A stretch of DNA of 64,000 nucleotides from Synchiropus splendidus (GCF_027744825.2 NC_071334.1:58223437-58287436), one strand, 5' to 3'. Positions 41,301 through 55,268 are shown, counted from the stretch's first letter. Notes: generated from the sequence alone by a model not told the origin. Made by a program: numbers and translations.

Positions 41301-41689
41301 TTCACAAATATTTTAGCATTTTCATTTAGATATAAAAATAAAAAATAAATGTGGCATTTGGAGATTAAAAATAAATGCAACATGCTTCCAAATAGTTCAA
41401 CAGGAAATGAATTTACTTCTTTGAAATTGAAACCTTGAAATCATGAGGAAAAGCATGAGAAAAATAATCAAATTTTGTGGGACAATATTCAGATTTTTTC
41501 ATACAAACTGTTGACGGAATGCTCTGCAGGTGCATGTTATGATGACCTCCTCTTATCATGAAAGAATAAGAAATGTCATTTTGTTCATAAATTTTATTAA
41601 TTACGAATTCAGAAATGTAATGCCTGAGGGGTGAGAATGTGTTTTCGAAGAAGCAAGGAGGTAGGTGGGGAATTTATTTCCTGTCATTG
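38341..41689. other. no recognisable gene
   Basis: AT-rich. Contains an (aaataa)n stretch at 39135-39172 and a short (ga)n run at 39826-39843. No coding signal; the 102-codon minus frame at 38654 has no family signature. Confidence 0.5.
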
Positions 41690-41905
41690 ATTCGGCGCAA
41701 TGGACAGAGATTAAGAGAGGTGAAGAGGAGAGTGCAGGCAGGGTGGAAAGGGTGGAGACGAGTGATGGGGGTGATCAGTGACAGATGACTAGTGAAGTGT
41801 TCGGAGTGACATTGTTGGAGTGACATTGTTGGACCAAAAGTGTTGGAGGTGGAGGTTCCAGGTATTAGGAGAAGAGGGAGAACTATGAGGTTTATGGATA
41901 AATTT
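41690..41905 (+). pseudogene. RTE-type LINE remnant, internally deleted
   Basis: Sense-strand match to the same LINE coding region: gaggtgaagaggagagtgca, ggcagggtggaaagggtgg, and after a deletion ggagaagagggagaactatg with aggtttatggat. The middle is replaced by unrelated sequence that includes a 14-bp tandem duplication near 41807-41834. No frame survives. Confidence 0.5.
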
Positions 41906-42489
41906 GCTTTGAATTACAAGATGCCCCCTACTCATTCCAGTGTTTACATTTTTTCAAAAAAAAGGAAAAAGTGAAGTCACCACTACCAGATGTGAAAAGA
42001 GGATGCTTTCTGTTTGGAAAGCTTCAGCTTCTCAGCATCATAGGAACTTTGCAGGGTCACTTCCACTAAATTACTTACAGTACAAGTATTCCTCACTCTC
42101 ACCCCTGACAGCAGCAGCACAGTCAGTCAGGTAGCAAATTGAATATATTTTTTCATATTCACCACCAACAGCTCTGATGGCTGCTGCATTATTAAATGCC
42201 ATTTGTGGTCCACACATCTAAACTGGCAGAGGTGGTGTGATGTTAAACAGTTGTGCTGGAACTCACATTAAAAGGTGTTTGCACTTTTCAATGTTACTCG
42301 ATGTGATGTTTGCTCATGACAGAGGAGTTTGTTATTAATGGGACAAACAAGTCCTGTGTGTGTGTGTGAGCATGTGTGTGTTTAGTTCCACTGCTGGGGC
42401 TCTAATGATTCTCTGGACATTGTGACCTCTGTAACCTTAAGCTTCACGCTCATGCTGCCAATAATTAGATTTTTTTGCTTCTACTGGAT

Positions 42490-42490
<1 letters not shown>

Positions 42491-42577
<87 letters not shown>

Positions 42578-42592
42578 ACACACACACACACC
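42491..42592. repeat. (CA)n dinucleotide microsatellite, about 50 units
   Basis: Nearly uninterrupted CA for about 100 bases with a single T substitution near 42573. The apparent Thr/His and Cys/Val frames across it are artefacts. Confidence 0.98.
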
Positions 42593-42599
42593 CGGGAAA

Positions 42600-45312
42600 G
42601 AGACGTCTGGGCCACACAGCCCCTTTGAACACCACAACATTTGTCATAAAAGGCAATTATGATTGAGAGTAGCTTATACTTAACATCTTGTTAACACCAG
42701 TTCACCTCCTTCTGGGACGTCTGAGAAGTAGGCTGGCAAAGTAAGGGGAATGGGGGATAAACAATTTAACTAGCACTTCATTTTCTTTTGCTGAATAGAA
42801 AGCTGAAAAGTGTCCTCCATGAAAGCAGAGTGTGTTTACATTTAACAAATGAAGGATGGAGAAACAGCTCCCATGATGCCCAAGAAATCTGCATCTTGAG
42901 AAACTCACCACCCTCGTCCCACTTTCTCAGCGTCTTATTCTTTATGAGAATATGATTTGCATAACATTTTAAGAAGTCATCTGAGAGCGTGCACAGTAAT
43001 AAACCGCCAGTGATTCTTCATTACAACTTCATTAGAACGCGTGTTATCTTTGTCTTAAAATGAATATTTTAGGGATTTAGTTTCCCATTGATGATGCTCT
43101 AAAACTGAGAAACATTTTGAGGACAGAAAAATGCAGATTATGTTTTACAATGGGAAAAAAATGGGACTGTTTTCACATCATCTCCATGTGGAGCTTGTAC
43201 CTTCTTCCCACGCCTCAGTCCGAAAAAATACAGAGGTCAGTTTGTGACTCAAAATCTGCATAGTTCTTGAAGATGTATTTTTTTCTATTCATATAAACAT
43301 ATTAAATAATTACTCCTTAGATAAACTGTACATGCTGTAAAATTCAATGTCAAAAATCTATGACCCGTAATGTTTATCAGATTTGTTATAAATGATCAAA
43401 GATTACAATTCATCCGTAACAAAGGTAATACACAAAGTCAGGAAATAAACTACTTCATTAATGTACCAGGTTATATGGAAAAACTTAATTCTCAGGTTCC
43501 GTGAGCGGGTGCTCCCAGTTCATTCAAAGGTTTCACAGAAGAGGTGATTCCAAAGATTATAGTGCAGAAAGTGCGATTTCGAAAATGGTACGTCAACTTT
43601 AACTCAATTATTTAGATACTGCTCTTCACTTTTGTCCATATTTGTTATGGGAAATGGCATCATTTATGAAATAAATATTAAAAAAAAAAAACAATTCCAG
43701 AAATGCATTGCTTATGAAGGATTCCTCTTCGCTCACAAAGCCCTGTGTCTCTCTGTCTCTGTGAGTTTCATTCGCCCTAACAAGTTGGTGTTGGGCTGTC
43801 CAGGCATGAAACAGAGAGACCGACGGAGGGGAAAAGTGAATGACACTGCCTTTACTCTGGTGTTTACTTGATTGATTTTTCTCAAACAGAGCAACTCGTG
43901 AACACACACACACACAGACACACACACACACACACATTTTATCTGATGCATTTCACTCTCCGATGTGATTGTCCCGACATTTCACTGCAATTTAATGAAG
44001 ACGAATTAGATGCCAGAAGTAGAATTGATGAGGCAGGATGCTTCCTGTACACAAATATGGCACTACGCCTTGGCCCCGTTGTGTTCTCTGTCAAAGACCC
44101 CCTACTGTGGACACCAGTCAAATGAGGCTATAAATAGCACGCAGCTCAAACCCTGGCTTTTGGTCGAGCTTTGGAAATGCTCTGTTTTGTGTAGCGCATA
44201 TCTGTGATGCAGGTCTGGAAATCATCTTGGTGCAATTTTCTCCAGTTTAAGTCAGAGCACATTGCTTCTACATGTTGCAGCCTATAACTCTGGGCACAGA
44301 CAAAAGAGCAGATCGAGAATTGATTTCACAGACATTCTTCTTGTTTACACGTCAGAGACTGTCACTGCAACATAGCATCTTTTTCCCACTCCAGTTGGTA
44401 TAGAAACTTTCCTGAGGAAAGCTTCCATAATAGCGACATTTTGTAAAAACAGAATGAGAATTCTTTATTCCTTTTTCTGCTGTATATATTGATCTGGTCA
44501 ACTGAATTAAAACCATCTCACATTGAACCTTACACATCGCTCACTTTCAATGTGACCTCAAATGTATTCATTGAAGTCAACACAATAAAAAGCAACAATT
44601 CTGAGAACATTTTACTTTAAAACACAGATAAAGCCAGAGCTGCCGACTCTTGCAAATAGTCATTGTAAATATAGGATTATATTGGTGCATTCGCATGTAT
44701 GACCAGAGTAAAAGAGTTCTAATTCTGGGCCACGTTCAGGTCACAACCTTAGCGCGACAGAACCTCACAGGTGCATATCTGGATGGAAATCAGTACAGGA
44801 CAGTTGCCGCAGATGGGTGCTTCAACCTGCGAACAACTATATCAGGTGATTTTTGGCCATCTAGCTGTGGTCACATGCGTTAGCCAGTTCACTGAAAGTC
44901 GGCTCCCTGCTCCTATCCTCGCTTGTGCAACACAAAAGAGAGTCGTCATGAGAGGCATGGCGCTGTATAAGTGAAGCGCTGTTTAATGAGCTCGTGGTGT
45001 TCCTATGATGAGAGAAAATGTCATGTCAAATCACTTACGTCCCATTCAGGAACATTTCCACTGCTGGAGACAGGTTATTTATGTGCAACTTCTAGCGCAC
45101 AAGCCTCAGTCGTTGAGTGAAGAATGAATTTTAACATTAATTATAATGTCAAATTATTCTCAAATTATTCTCCAAATTAACTCAAATACTAAATATATAA
45201 TAATAAATGGCACACTTTGATAGGAAATAAAACAGAATCTGATACATATTTCTCATTTAGCTACTGGATGCTAATCTTAGCATCAAGCTTCTCTGTGGCT
45301 AACTTCAATATA
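42600..45312. other. no recognisable gene
   Basis: Apart from the (CA)n tract at 43.9 kb nothing is identifiable. Frames near 43.6-44.1 kb are driven by that tract. Confidence 0.5.
43901..43936. repeat. (CA)n microsatellite, interrupted
   Basis: About 17 CA units with one GA interruption at about 43917. It generates spurious Cys/Val-rich frames on the minus strand. Confidence 0.95.
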
Positions 45313-45604
45313 CAAGTAACATCTGACTTACGACCTGCTTGACTTATATCCACCCATACTTACGACCACAGCCAGCAGATGTTTTTTTTTATTTTTTTTA
45401 TTCAATGTCTGGCCCTGCAGCACATAGCAGCCTGGCATCGTGTACAGCACAGTATCCCAGCATCTCACTCTCACACAGTGACCTACCACTACAGTAGTAC
45501 CTATAACCCTCGCATCTGACTTAGGGACCGGTTGGTCGGAACCGATCCCGGTCGGAACCGATCCCGGTCGGAACCGATCCCGGTCGTAAGTCGGATGTTA
45601 CTTG
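45313..45604. mobile_element. small DNA element with 22-bp inverted repeats, copy 1
   Basis: Terminal inverted repeats of 22 bases with one mismatch: caagtaacatctgacttac at 45313 and its inverse ending gttacttg at 45604. The interior contains ctataaccctcgcatctgac and a three-unit 16-bp minisatellite near the right end. The 94-residue minus frame overlapping it is not a gene. A second copy in opposite orientation lies at 25735-25999. The target duplication could not be fixed. Confidence 0.7.
45535..45582. repeat. 16-bp minisatellite, three perfect units
   Basis: gtcggaaccgatcccg repeated three times without a mismatch, directly before the right terminal repeat of the element at 45313-45604. 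It is absent from the related copy at 25735-25999. Confidence 0.95.
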
Positions 45605-48600
45605 TTCATAGTTGGCAAATGACACAAAACATGTAATAGAAAAGCATGACCAACAAAAAACATGTTTACAAATACGTAATCCAAAATCACAACCACATAG
45701 GGAGCCCAAGTCTCCACCCCTTCCATTTGGTTTATGGAAGCCAGGAATGGGGAAAAAATGTCCACTGTGCCTCCTGCCCTGGATCACACATATGCAATAC
45801 CTCAATTTAAATAAATAATGGTATCACGACTACATTTGTTGTTAATTGATGATTTGTTTGGTTGTGGAAATAAGTGTCTGTATACAAATCAGTTGTCGTG
45901 TGTATAATGTCACAGCAGAGTTCCACTGCTCCAGTGCGAAGGCAGATGCTAAGGATACTAACCTAGCAAAGGTCGAATTAGCTGAATATTTACCGTGACC
46001 CTTGTGCCGCATACTGGCTCTCAGTTGACCGACTATCGAGTGCAACATGCATTTTAGTTTACATCAGACAAAACCTGATGTAACTTCTGATGTCAGTCAA
46101 AAATCAGAGATCTCACAGCATTAGAATGTATCTTTCAAGTTCATAGACATCATATAACAGGGAATGCACCTGCTGTGGCAAAGCCTGTTCCTGCTGGCTC
46201 AGACTGCCTATTGATCTTTTTTCTGTGTGGAGGATGTGCACTGTGCATGTTATGTGCCGACATTTAGTCCTAGATCATCAACTATACTTACCATGACCCT
46301 TGAGGACCACTAGAGAATCAGGTACACATCGCTTGAATATGTGAGCAGACGCACACAGAGCATGTCCACCAAGACATATGCTGTGATGTTGTAGTTGTTG
46401 ACATTCGATGACCAGCAACCGTCTGTACCACGTGACCAGTTCAGGAACAAAATCCGCAGATCATTTCAAGACTAAGTGGCAATGAAACACAACAAAGGTT
46501 TTAACTGCTCTCAGGCTGAAGGCTTCTTATTACATTCTTCTTATTACTTATTACAGACATGTGTGACTGATAAAGATCTGACCTGGTTTCTGATCCACTC
46601 AAGGGCTCAAATCCAGACAGCTGGTCAGTCAATGACTAAAGCCTCCTCGTGTGGCAACCTTGAAACCTGCAAACAAAAAAGTTACCTGTCACTGACAAGA
46701 TAATGGCAAACCTTTGTCGTCCTCCAGAACATCCTCCATCTGTCCAGTGTGTCCATCCAACTTACGTTGCGTTGATAGAGGAAGTGGCATTCAGGAAGAT
46801 CCCCAGCGTTCTCCAAATGCTCTTGACAGTTCAACCAGCTACTGTATACAAAAAAAAAAACAGGTTATTATTTATGACTCTGATTCTGACATAAGCTTCT
46901 CTGTAATCCTGGGAAACATTTTAGTCATATTTATCCCATTATATCAGAGAATTACAGCCTAATGCTTTATTATCTAACATTCTGTTTATTTATTTTCAAC
47001 CACTAATCTCTGACAGAGCCTCGACAGACTGGAGCCAGCCTAAGCTCATGTTCGCGGCGCATCAACGCCGCACTCTTCGCACTCAGCTTTTGGGTCAGCA
47101 GTGTCTCAGTCGCTGCAAAATATAGATTTGGGTCACTCGTTTGAATTATTAGTGGATGAAAAACAATCGGTCATAAACCTAATATTTTACTTTTAACAAC
47201 TGTCATATTGCGTCAAAGCTGCCTCCTGGAAACACACGCACTTCAAATGTTGTGTTTGAGTTATGACAAATATTGTCTTTATTTACCATTAATGCATTGA
47301 GATATTAATTCAAGTGAACATTCGGATGTAGATTTAATTCAGCAATATTGCCTCAGCGTTAGTCAGTGTCGGAGGCTTCATTGATGTGCAGGCATATTCA
47401 TCTGCAAATTACTGATGTGTTCTGAAGAACCTTCCACCAGATCACATCACTGCGCCATTGTGTTTTTGACAAGCAGCACAGTGTCACAATGACAGTTTGC
47501 TAATCTATGCAAATGCGTTATTAAAAACAGGCAGAGTATATTATCCAACGCCAGCGCTGACGTCTCTCCGACCCTCCCCCTCCCAACATGGCGCGTCCCG
47601 GGTCAGCTCATCTATTTCACTATTAAAGTCCTTCAAGTGGCCTGTTGACTCCAAAGCTTCTGCTGCCTTACAGATAGCAGTCATCAAATTAACCAGCCGC
47701 CCTTCTTCACCTCCACCTCTTCTTTTTTCTGCCTGCCGTGTCATCTTTTAGTTTGTGCATCTTCTTCATCTTAATCCATCAAGGATTGTCTCCGAAAGTG
47801 ATTAACCTTCACCTACAAACAAAATACCTTCAATCCTGAAATAAAAGAGTGAAGTGGAAGACTTCCAGAGTTTCTGTGAATCTACCTCTGGAGGTCATTG
47901 ACGGTTGGAGTACAGCAGAACAAGCTGCTTAGAGTTGAACAGGTGTTAGAGTTTGGGTTTTATATTTGATAAGGGTTGCTTTTTCATTTATTTTGCCTCG
48001 ATTTTTTATTGAAAAGATTATTTTTCTACAATGTAGTTACTGATTCATATTGACTATATTCAATAAACCATACATACAATGATGTCCTTTTTTTTCCATC
48101 ATCAAAGCTAGTATCATTTGGTGCACAACCATGGCCACGTTTCTGGTTTCTAACAGTGTTGGTTTGTATGTTTGTGAGCATATAACTCAAAAGGTTACGG
48201 ACAGAATTTGATGGAATGTCATGCCAGAAATGGTTAAAGGAGCAGCTGATCGCCATCTAGATTTAAATCTCTATGGTGGACTCACTCACTTCTGTTTGAC
48301 TGCCGTCGACAACTCAACTTGGCTCTTTGTTCAGCTCTCCAGGACTTTTAAATGATTATTCAGAAAATATTTTGGTGGGAATTGAGCCGGCTACATTCCT
48401 GCTCCTTATCAGTGAAAAAGAAAAATGTGAATCTAAAACAGAGGAAGCTGATGGTATTTTAATGAGGAACTGTTGCCGTGGGAGCAGAACTCACACAAGT
48501 ATGTACTCAACTTTGGAATGGTCAGTTGTTCCGTCACTCAGCGTTCTGCCAATAAATTCTCCATTTCCATGGTTTTTCAGGCCCTGTTGTCTCTCTCTGA

Positions 48601-48794
48601 ATCTGTCGGCCAATTGATGACACATCAGAAGGATGCGTGAAGGTTTCCATCTTCTGTGTCAGATGCCAACCCTAACCCTAACCATTCAAAACAAATGTGT
48701 AACCTTAACCAGGACCGTGAACCAAACACACACACAATTATAATTATACTTTTTCATTTTAACTCTCTAAACCTGGTGAGGAGAGGTCAAAATG
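45605..48794. other. no recognisable gene
   Basis: No gene or element recognised. A short cttattac-type repetition lies near 46528-46555. A double ccctaa at 48667-48680 is too short to call telomeric. Confidence 0.5.
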
Positions 48795-49790
48795 TCCTCA
48801 TAAGAATGGTGGCTTGTGAAGAGTTGGTACTCGTGCAAGGACATCAGGGATATAATGCACAAGGCTGGGATGGGCTACAGGACGATAGGCCAACAGCTTG
48901 GTGAGAAGGCAACAACTGTTCGTGGCGTAGTTATTAGAAAACGGAAGAAGTTCAACATCCCCCTCGCTCTGCTCAAACCAGCAAATGTCAAAGCCTGACT
49001 GAAGTTTACCAACGACCATCTGGATGAGAGAATTGGAGAAGGTCATGTGGTCTGGTGAGACAAAAGTAGAGCTTTTTGGTCTAAACTCCACTCGCTCTGT
49101 TTGGAGGAAGAAGGATTAGTACAACCCAAAGAACACCATCCCAGCAGTGGAGCATGGAGGTGGACATATCAAGTTTTGGGGATGCTTTGAGGAAAGGGGA
49201 CAGGACAAGTGCACTGTATTGAGGGGAGGATGGATGGGGACAGTTATCACGAAGTCTTGGACAATCTCCTTCCCTCAGGAAGAGCATTGGAGATGGGTCT
49301 TGGCTGGATCTTGCGACCTGAAACAGCAAAGCAAGGGCAGCAAGGGGTGGCTTCCTAGGAAGCATCTCAATGTCCTGCAGTGGCCAAGCCATTCTCCAGA
49401 GATGAAGGTATGAGAATCTGATAGCCTGTATTGCCCAGAAGCCACAAAACCTGATGGCTCTGGAGAAGATCTGTATGGAGGAGAGGGCCAAAACCCCTGC
49501 TGCAGTGTGTGCAAACCTGGTCAGGAACTGCAGAAAATGTCTCTGAGATTGCAAACAAAGGTTTCTGTAACAAATATTAAGTTCTGTTTTTTATGTATCA
49601 AGTACTTATGCCATGCAATAAAATGCAAATTGATAATTTAAAAAATCATATTCATGTTTTATTTACTGAATTTTTGTTTCAAACTATGTCACTCCCATCT
49701 GAAGAGTACCCTTGTTAGAAATGACAGACCTCTACATGCTTTGTAAGTGGGAAAACCTCAAAAATGAGATACACAAATATCTATTTATCT
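48795..49790 (+). pseudogene. Tc1-type transposon relic with decayed transposase
   Basis: The N-terminal helix-turn-helix region is readable at 48816-48960 ([19 protein letters not shown], then [19 protein letters not shown]). A deletion of part of the DNA-binding domain follows, then the catalytic part in several frames (for example [19 protein letters not shown]), with stop codons and frameshifts. Near 49385 [10 protein letters not shown] stands where the family has WPSQSPDLNP, so the catalytic Glu region is lost. The 3' side (gcaataaaatgcaaattgat; gacctctacatgctttgtaa) matches the outer part of a Tc1 subfamily very common in fish. Clear terminal repeats are no longer visible. Confidence 0.8.
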
Positions 49791-49833
49791 ATGAAATATA
49801 TCTATTTTAACTCGTATTAAGTAGCATACTTTT

Positions 49834-49862
49834 GTGTGTGTGTGTATAGAGAGAGAGAGAGA
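49834..49862. repeat. compound (TG)n-(GA)n microsatellite
   Basis: A short tg run followed by tata and then a ga run of about seven units, just beyond the Tc1 relic. Confidence 0.9.
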
Positions 49863-52800
49863 CCTCTCTGGAATAGTATCTCCCACAGCTGGTCTGAAAG
49901 TGGATTAATGAATGAGAGAATGTACCCAGGACACCTCTAAAAAACTAACTTATGAAGTCTAAATGCTCTTGAACTGCACGATCTGAGCTGCAGTCAAACA
50001 ATTGAGCATGAGTTTTACCATAGGTTTTTTCACAGAGAGGCCAGAACTGACCCTACACGCAGACACACACCAAGAAATTTGGAGCTGAATTACACCCACT
50101 TGGGCTCGGTCTTCCCGAGTGAAACTCATCATCTCAGGCATCATTACTGTCTCTCCTCACCAACTCTCCCACTTCATCCTCTCTGCTCCAACCAATCAGT
50201 GACACAGTGAGGGAGGTCACTCTGCCGCTTGGCTCAATACGGCAGTCATTTTTTTAAAACCGCTTTCGGCAGGAAGTCACTAAATGTCTAACCACGTAGA
50301 AGCACTTAAGTGGTCCGTGATATGTGAGTGATGGAGGATCTGGAATTCAAATGGCTGAATTTGTGTGTAGCTCATTAGAGAACAGTCAGGGATAATAAAA
50401 GGGAAGGTGAGCACAGCCAGACATGGATTAGTTCCTGTTTGTGCAAAATGGATTTCAGATTAAACTTCCCTATTTGCTTGTAAACACACACATTTGTCTT
50501 TAGACTCCATCTTTCACGGCGATGTGTATCTGTATAACAAATGCTTCATGGACATTTCTTCCATCATTGTCTCGGCCCACCCCCTCGCTCTTTGTAAACA
50601 AAACTGCTCTTGCTTGCCTTCTGTTCGTCTGCGACTGGATTTTCCTTTGAGCTCTCTCTTTGTCACATTAAGATCTTAGCGATAGGAATGTGCCTGAAAA
50701 CCAAACTGTATTGTTCCTGTGAATCCAATTTGTATAACAGGGCTATTAAAACCCATTGTCTACGCAGTTGAAACACCAGCTACAAGAGTGTTTTCCGGTC
50801 TGGATCGTGCGTATCTGTCCATTCATCTTTCTGAGGTCAGGTCGCCGGGGGAGCGGCCGGAACACAGCAACATCAACTGGTGTATGTAAATACACTGGCA
50901 GTCTTCTGTGAGCCACGTAGGTGAGCGAGCTTCTGTCTGTGAGTCCAGACACCAGCACTAAGGAACGTGGTGAACCAGCCTCAGAGGAGCACTGAACTCT
51001 CTCTCCCTTGTGTGCACCATCCAGTGAGCGCACTGTGCCATCAGTAGCAGTGTCACAATAACAAACAAACCCTGTTGCCTCAGCTGCAGCAGCTTGTCAG
51101 GGCCACGGAGAGGTACTTTTCAGGAAAACTTTGAATTTCCGAGGAATCTGTGAAATCAAGTTAGATTGGTTTCATGTCTTACATCATGTCCAACAATTTT
51201 GTCAGTGAGACCTGCTATTTAGAGGTCAGATTGAAGTGAAGGCAAGATCATCAACTAGTTGCTTCATATTTCCCCCCTTTTTTTCCCACACAAACTTCCT
51301 CTCACATGCTGAACACAACACCGTCCAGCCTGGGTTTCATCAGCTCCTCTAACTTCGCTGTGTGGGCTCTCGATAAGCAGATGAGGCTGCCGCTTTGATC
51401 CTTGAGCAAACATTTAGTGGCACTGATAGAATCATGAAATACCTGGATTCCACTTCTTATCCAGACTTTACTTATCCTGAAGGGCAACTCTATTTCGACA
51501 GAAGATCACACATTCCAAGCAGAAGCCACTCCGCCAACAAATGGTGTCAAAGAGAAATTAATTGGACGCCGCAGAAATTACAGATGCTGACTGAGAGGAG
51601 AGGACATGCTGACTTTTGGGAAGTGATTCAAGCACATATTCAGGTATGAGAAAGTAATGAGCACTTTCACATGTTATCTTCAGATCAGGTGATTTTTTAT
51701 TTCACGATCCATGCGACTAAAAATGTCTAAAGCTACTGCAACACAATCTGCCCCTTCTAATTAGTGGAGAATATGGCGCGTTGCAGGTTAAAATAACTCA
51801 AATACACACACAAACAAGACTGAAATAAATACAGTTGTAAACGTTTGAGCATCATTTATAAATGCTACAAGTCAAGAAGAAAGTTTGGCTCAAGCATCAC
51901 AAAGAAAATAATGGTGTTAACACCAAGTAATCATGGCTAAGAGAATCCATCCTTCAAGAATCCTTTGGGTTACAGTATGTGGAGGTGAGGCTTGGAAAAT
52001 GAACCAAACTGTGTGTCTTTAAAAGGAGCAAGTGATGACTTGTTTAGCTTTCAAGGAAAGCTCAAATATCTGAAAAATCTCCGAGATGATCGCAGTCTGT
52101 CTGCACAGACACTGGCTCATTCTAGGACATTCAGGTCCATCAAATATCAGTGGAACAGTCTCTGTGCCTGGATCGTCTCATGTTGGTGTCGAAATGGATT
52201 TAAAAGTCTCAAAACCATCGTGTTACATAGACTCTGCAACATTCATTCAAAATTCATTTCATTTCAAGTCAAAATTAAAATGGTTCCCTAGTATTAGACT
52301 ATGAGATCTCTACAAATAAATTTTCTTTTATTAAACCCTGAGTTATGCCGGTCCATCCTTTTACTTTCCACTCTGTAACCCTTGCATGTTCTGGCTCTTT
52401 AAGTCACATCACTTGACCCTTGCAGCGGCCAAGGTCACATGCAGGAAAGTTTCCTCAACATAGAATTTCTAAAATCAAGTCCAGGATACTAATTATAAGA
52501 CCATGACATTTTTGAAAAACGTGTCAAATGTGGTCATCTTGTCTGTTGAAGACAAGGTGGTGAAGATCAGCTCATCTGCTCTATTGAAAATGACACCTGG
52601 GTCCCAATAAGGGAAAAGATAATACTAATCGACTGAAGCAGGATAATATTTTTGGCAAGATTTTCAATGAAAAATTCATATATTTAATGCTACTGATGAG
52701 CTTGATTTACTGTAAATACGCTACAGTGTTTACAATATATGATTCAATGCAACATTGCATCTGTTCAAATCTTTTCCAGCTATATTGTGGTCCTGGTTGA

Positions 52801-54934
52801 TGATTCGCGGTTCAGTGTTTGGAGCCTTGGAGGCTCTCTCACCAGGTCAAATGACATCAATCCAGTGTATAATCCAGTGTCACGTATTCACAAACTAAAT
52901 CACACAACAAACTCTCAATGAGAAGAGGATTCTTATTTATGTAGCTGATTGTGATTTCAGCCTGTGGTCTTCCATCAGGAAGACTATCGATCTGATGGAA
53001 GAACGACTTCACTGAGGTGATTCAGCGAAAACAGACGGACCTGATTCAATTATGTGATTGTGGATGTGGGGTTTTTGCCTCCAGTATATTTCTCCATGTG
53101 TGATGGGCTTGTTTGGCTGACCAAGGCATTCAAATTTTGGCTAAAAAAAGACATCCACCTGGTGTTTGACATACTACCAATATATGTGAAGTGGACTTTC
53201 AAAGCAGCAACAGTGTGATGTGAGAGTAGATTGAATATTTATTTACTAAATGAATAATAAATGTTTAAGCGTCAGAGCAAATGAAGCTGTCGAAGTGAGA
53301 GTAATGAAGAAAATCACTCCCATCCTGGTGCCATCACATCCTCACGGACGAGGGAGGAAGCGCTTGTTTGTGTCACAGTAATGAAGAGCGAAAAGTGTGG
53401 AACCAGCAACGCCACAGTGAGACATTTAAAAATGTGATTTGATGTGCAGCAAAAAATAAACAAATTTGTTGATCCTGAGCAGCTTCCAGTAACACCATCT
53501 TACCGATGGATAGCTATAGTGCAGTCAGCTTAAGTAATAAAACACACTGGATTATTCTTGACTACTATATTCTTGACTTGAATGAACGTGGGATCGGGGG
53601 CGGGACCGGAGACCCAGCTTTACGACAGCCTGCAATTACACTCATTTACCTGTGGCGCCACCGAAAGCAAATATTATCAACTTACCTACAGCTGCTTTAA
53701 ATTACCTAATGCCGCTAGCATAAAAAGAAGAGCGCACAAAGAGAAATGGACTGGGAATAAAAGAGCCACGCTATCGATGTGGGAGCAAAATCTAGTGCAC
53801 ACCTGAGGGGTGATTGCAGGGAATCAGCGCCAAGGACTGGAACAAGCATGTTATGGACAACCCTCCGATCACTAACACCAAGACGTAAGGCCATGCTTGA
53901 GTGCATACACTGGGTTGGATTTAGATCGACCACACTGGAGACCTGGGTGTACATGCCAATTCTTTGTTGGCCTGTATGGTGTGCATGTTTTAGATACAGC
54001 ACCTGTGCTCGATGTCAATACAACTTTCTCGTCACACATGTAAACACACACACAAAACGATTGGAGACAAATGTGTTTACAACATTGGCTATGATCACAA
54101 ACTAATCCTGCTGACATCCAGGCATCCTCTCTGAAGAGCAACACTCCTGTCGCTCTTCAGTCCCATCTGACATATGAATCTTAAACAAACACAATAATGG
54201 AATGCAAGCTCTCACGCCATGAGATGAAGGGTCATCAAGACGGACATGTCAAGCTCCTCCGTCTGCTCCATCATCCATCAGTAAACAAACATGTAAGGGT
54301 GTCACGTCACAAGCAATTTAATAAAAGAACATTGTTGGGTCCCATTATGGTCCCAGTTGGACGAGCCTGTTTGGGCGCGTTCTGTTGACACTTTCGTCAG
54401 ACGCGTTAAAAACCTACGATCCTCTTGCTAAACAGAAGAAATACACATACCATCTTAAAACTCCATGAATGTGTGATGCAGTCCTGAGAAACAATTAGAG
54501 GAATTCGAGCTGCATCTCTCCTTCATCACCGTTTACACTGTTTTCTTCATGCCCAGTGAGAAATGGATCCATCTTCGTCTCCTCTCTGTTTGCAGATTAA
54601 TTGATCAGGCTGTCTTCTACAGGCCGGCTGATTAATTGCAGTCTCCTCCTGAGCTCCAGGTTGGAGAGGAGGCAGGGGAGAGTGAGCGGGGGCGTGCTGA
54701 TGAAGAAGAAGGGGAAAACACACAGCAGCAAGCCAGTCGAGAAAGTTAAAGGCACTAATGGAGTTCAGGAACTCTGTTCAGGAAACAGACTCCTCACAAT
54801 GGCACAACAGGAAAAAAGTCTGTTTGCCACTGAAAGACTTATTTTGCTAGCGATGAGCCTTCAAGCTGAAAAGGGAAGCTAGATGTGTGGAGTCAGTGTG
54901 GGTGCTTCAATTTATTGCAGAATTGCCACATCAT
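49863..54934. other. no recognisable gene
   Basis: About 5 kb with frames of at most 108 codons and no family signatures. No transposon ends were recognised. Confidence 0.5.
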
Positions 54935-55123
54935 ATGAGGTTTCATGAAGCAGGGTCCTTATTTTCAGAGGTCACTAGATGGCACTGTCTGTTGCATAAT
55001 GTTTGGCTTTTACTAGTTCAGTGGAACTGCACATCATATCTAAACCAAGGGCACCATCTAGTGGCCTCTGAAAATTCAGACACTGTTTCAGCAACCATGC
55101 AGTACTGTGTCATGATACCTCAT
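54935..55123. mobile_element. palindromic MITE, copy A
   Basis: A non-autonomous DNA element of about 190 bp. Its left arm begins atgaggtttcatgaagcag and continues through ttttcagaggtcactagatggcac. Its right arm is the inverted counterpart (gccaccatctagtggcctctg-type sequence, then the gtttca motif and atacctcat). The core holds a short unique spacer and no open frame. It is the most complete of several copies between 54.9 and 59.9 kb. The right arm has about 19 extra bases also seen in the copy at 57671. Confidence 0.6.
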
Positions 55124-55268
55124 CGACCTCATCACCGGAGACTGCTCTGAGTGAAAGCACAGCTTTCACTGCCATGGTTGTTTAGAAAAAGGTTGGCACA
55201 GGTGACTTGCCCGTTCCCTACGGCATGATGGACTTGGGCCACAAAATCTATACCAAGTACATATAGTA

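Noticed and set aside
42422..42640. Frames rich in Thr/His (plus) and Cys/Val (minus)
   Set aside because: They are translations of the (CA)n microsatellite.
43626..43951. Cys/Val-rich minus frames of 103 and 72 codons
   Set aside because: Driven by the shorter (CA)n tract; the rest has no family signature.
48667..48682. Telomere-like ccctaaccctaacc
   Set aside because: Only two units; common by chance and in fish MITE cores.
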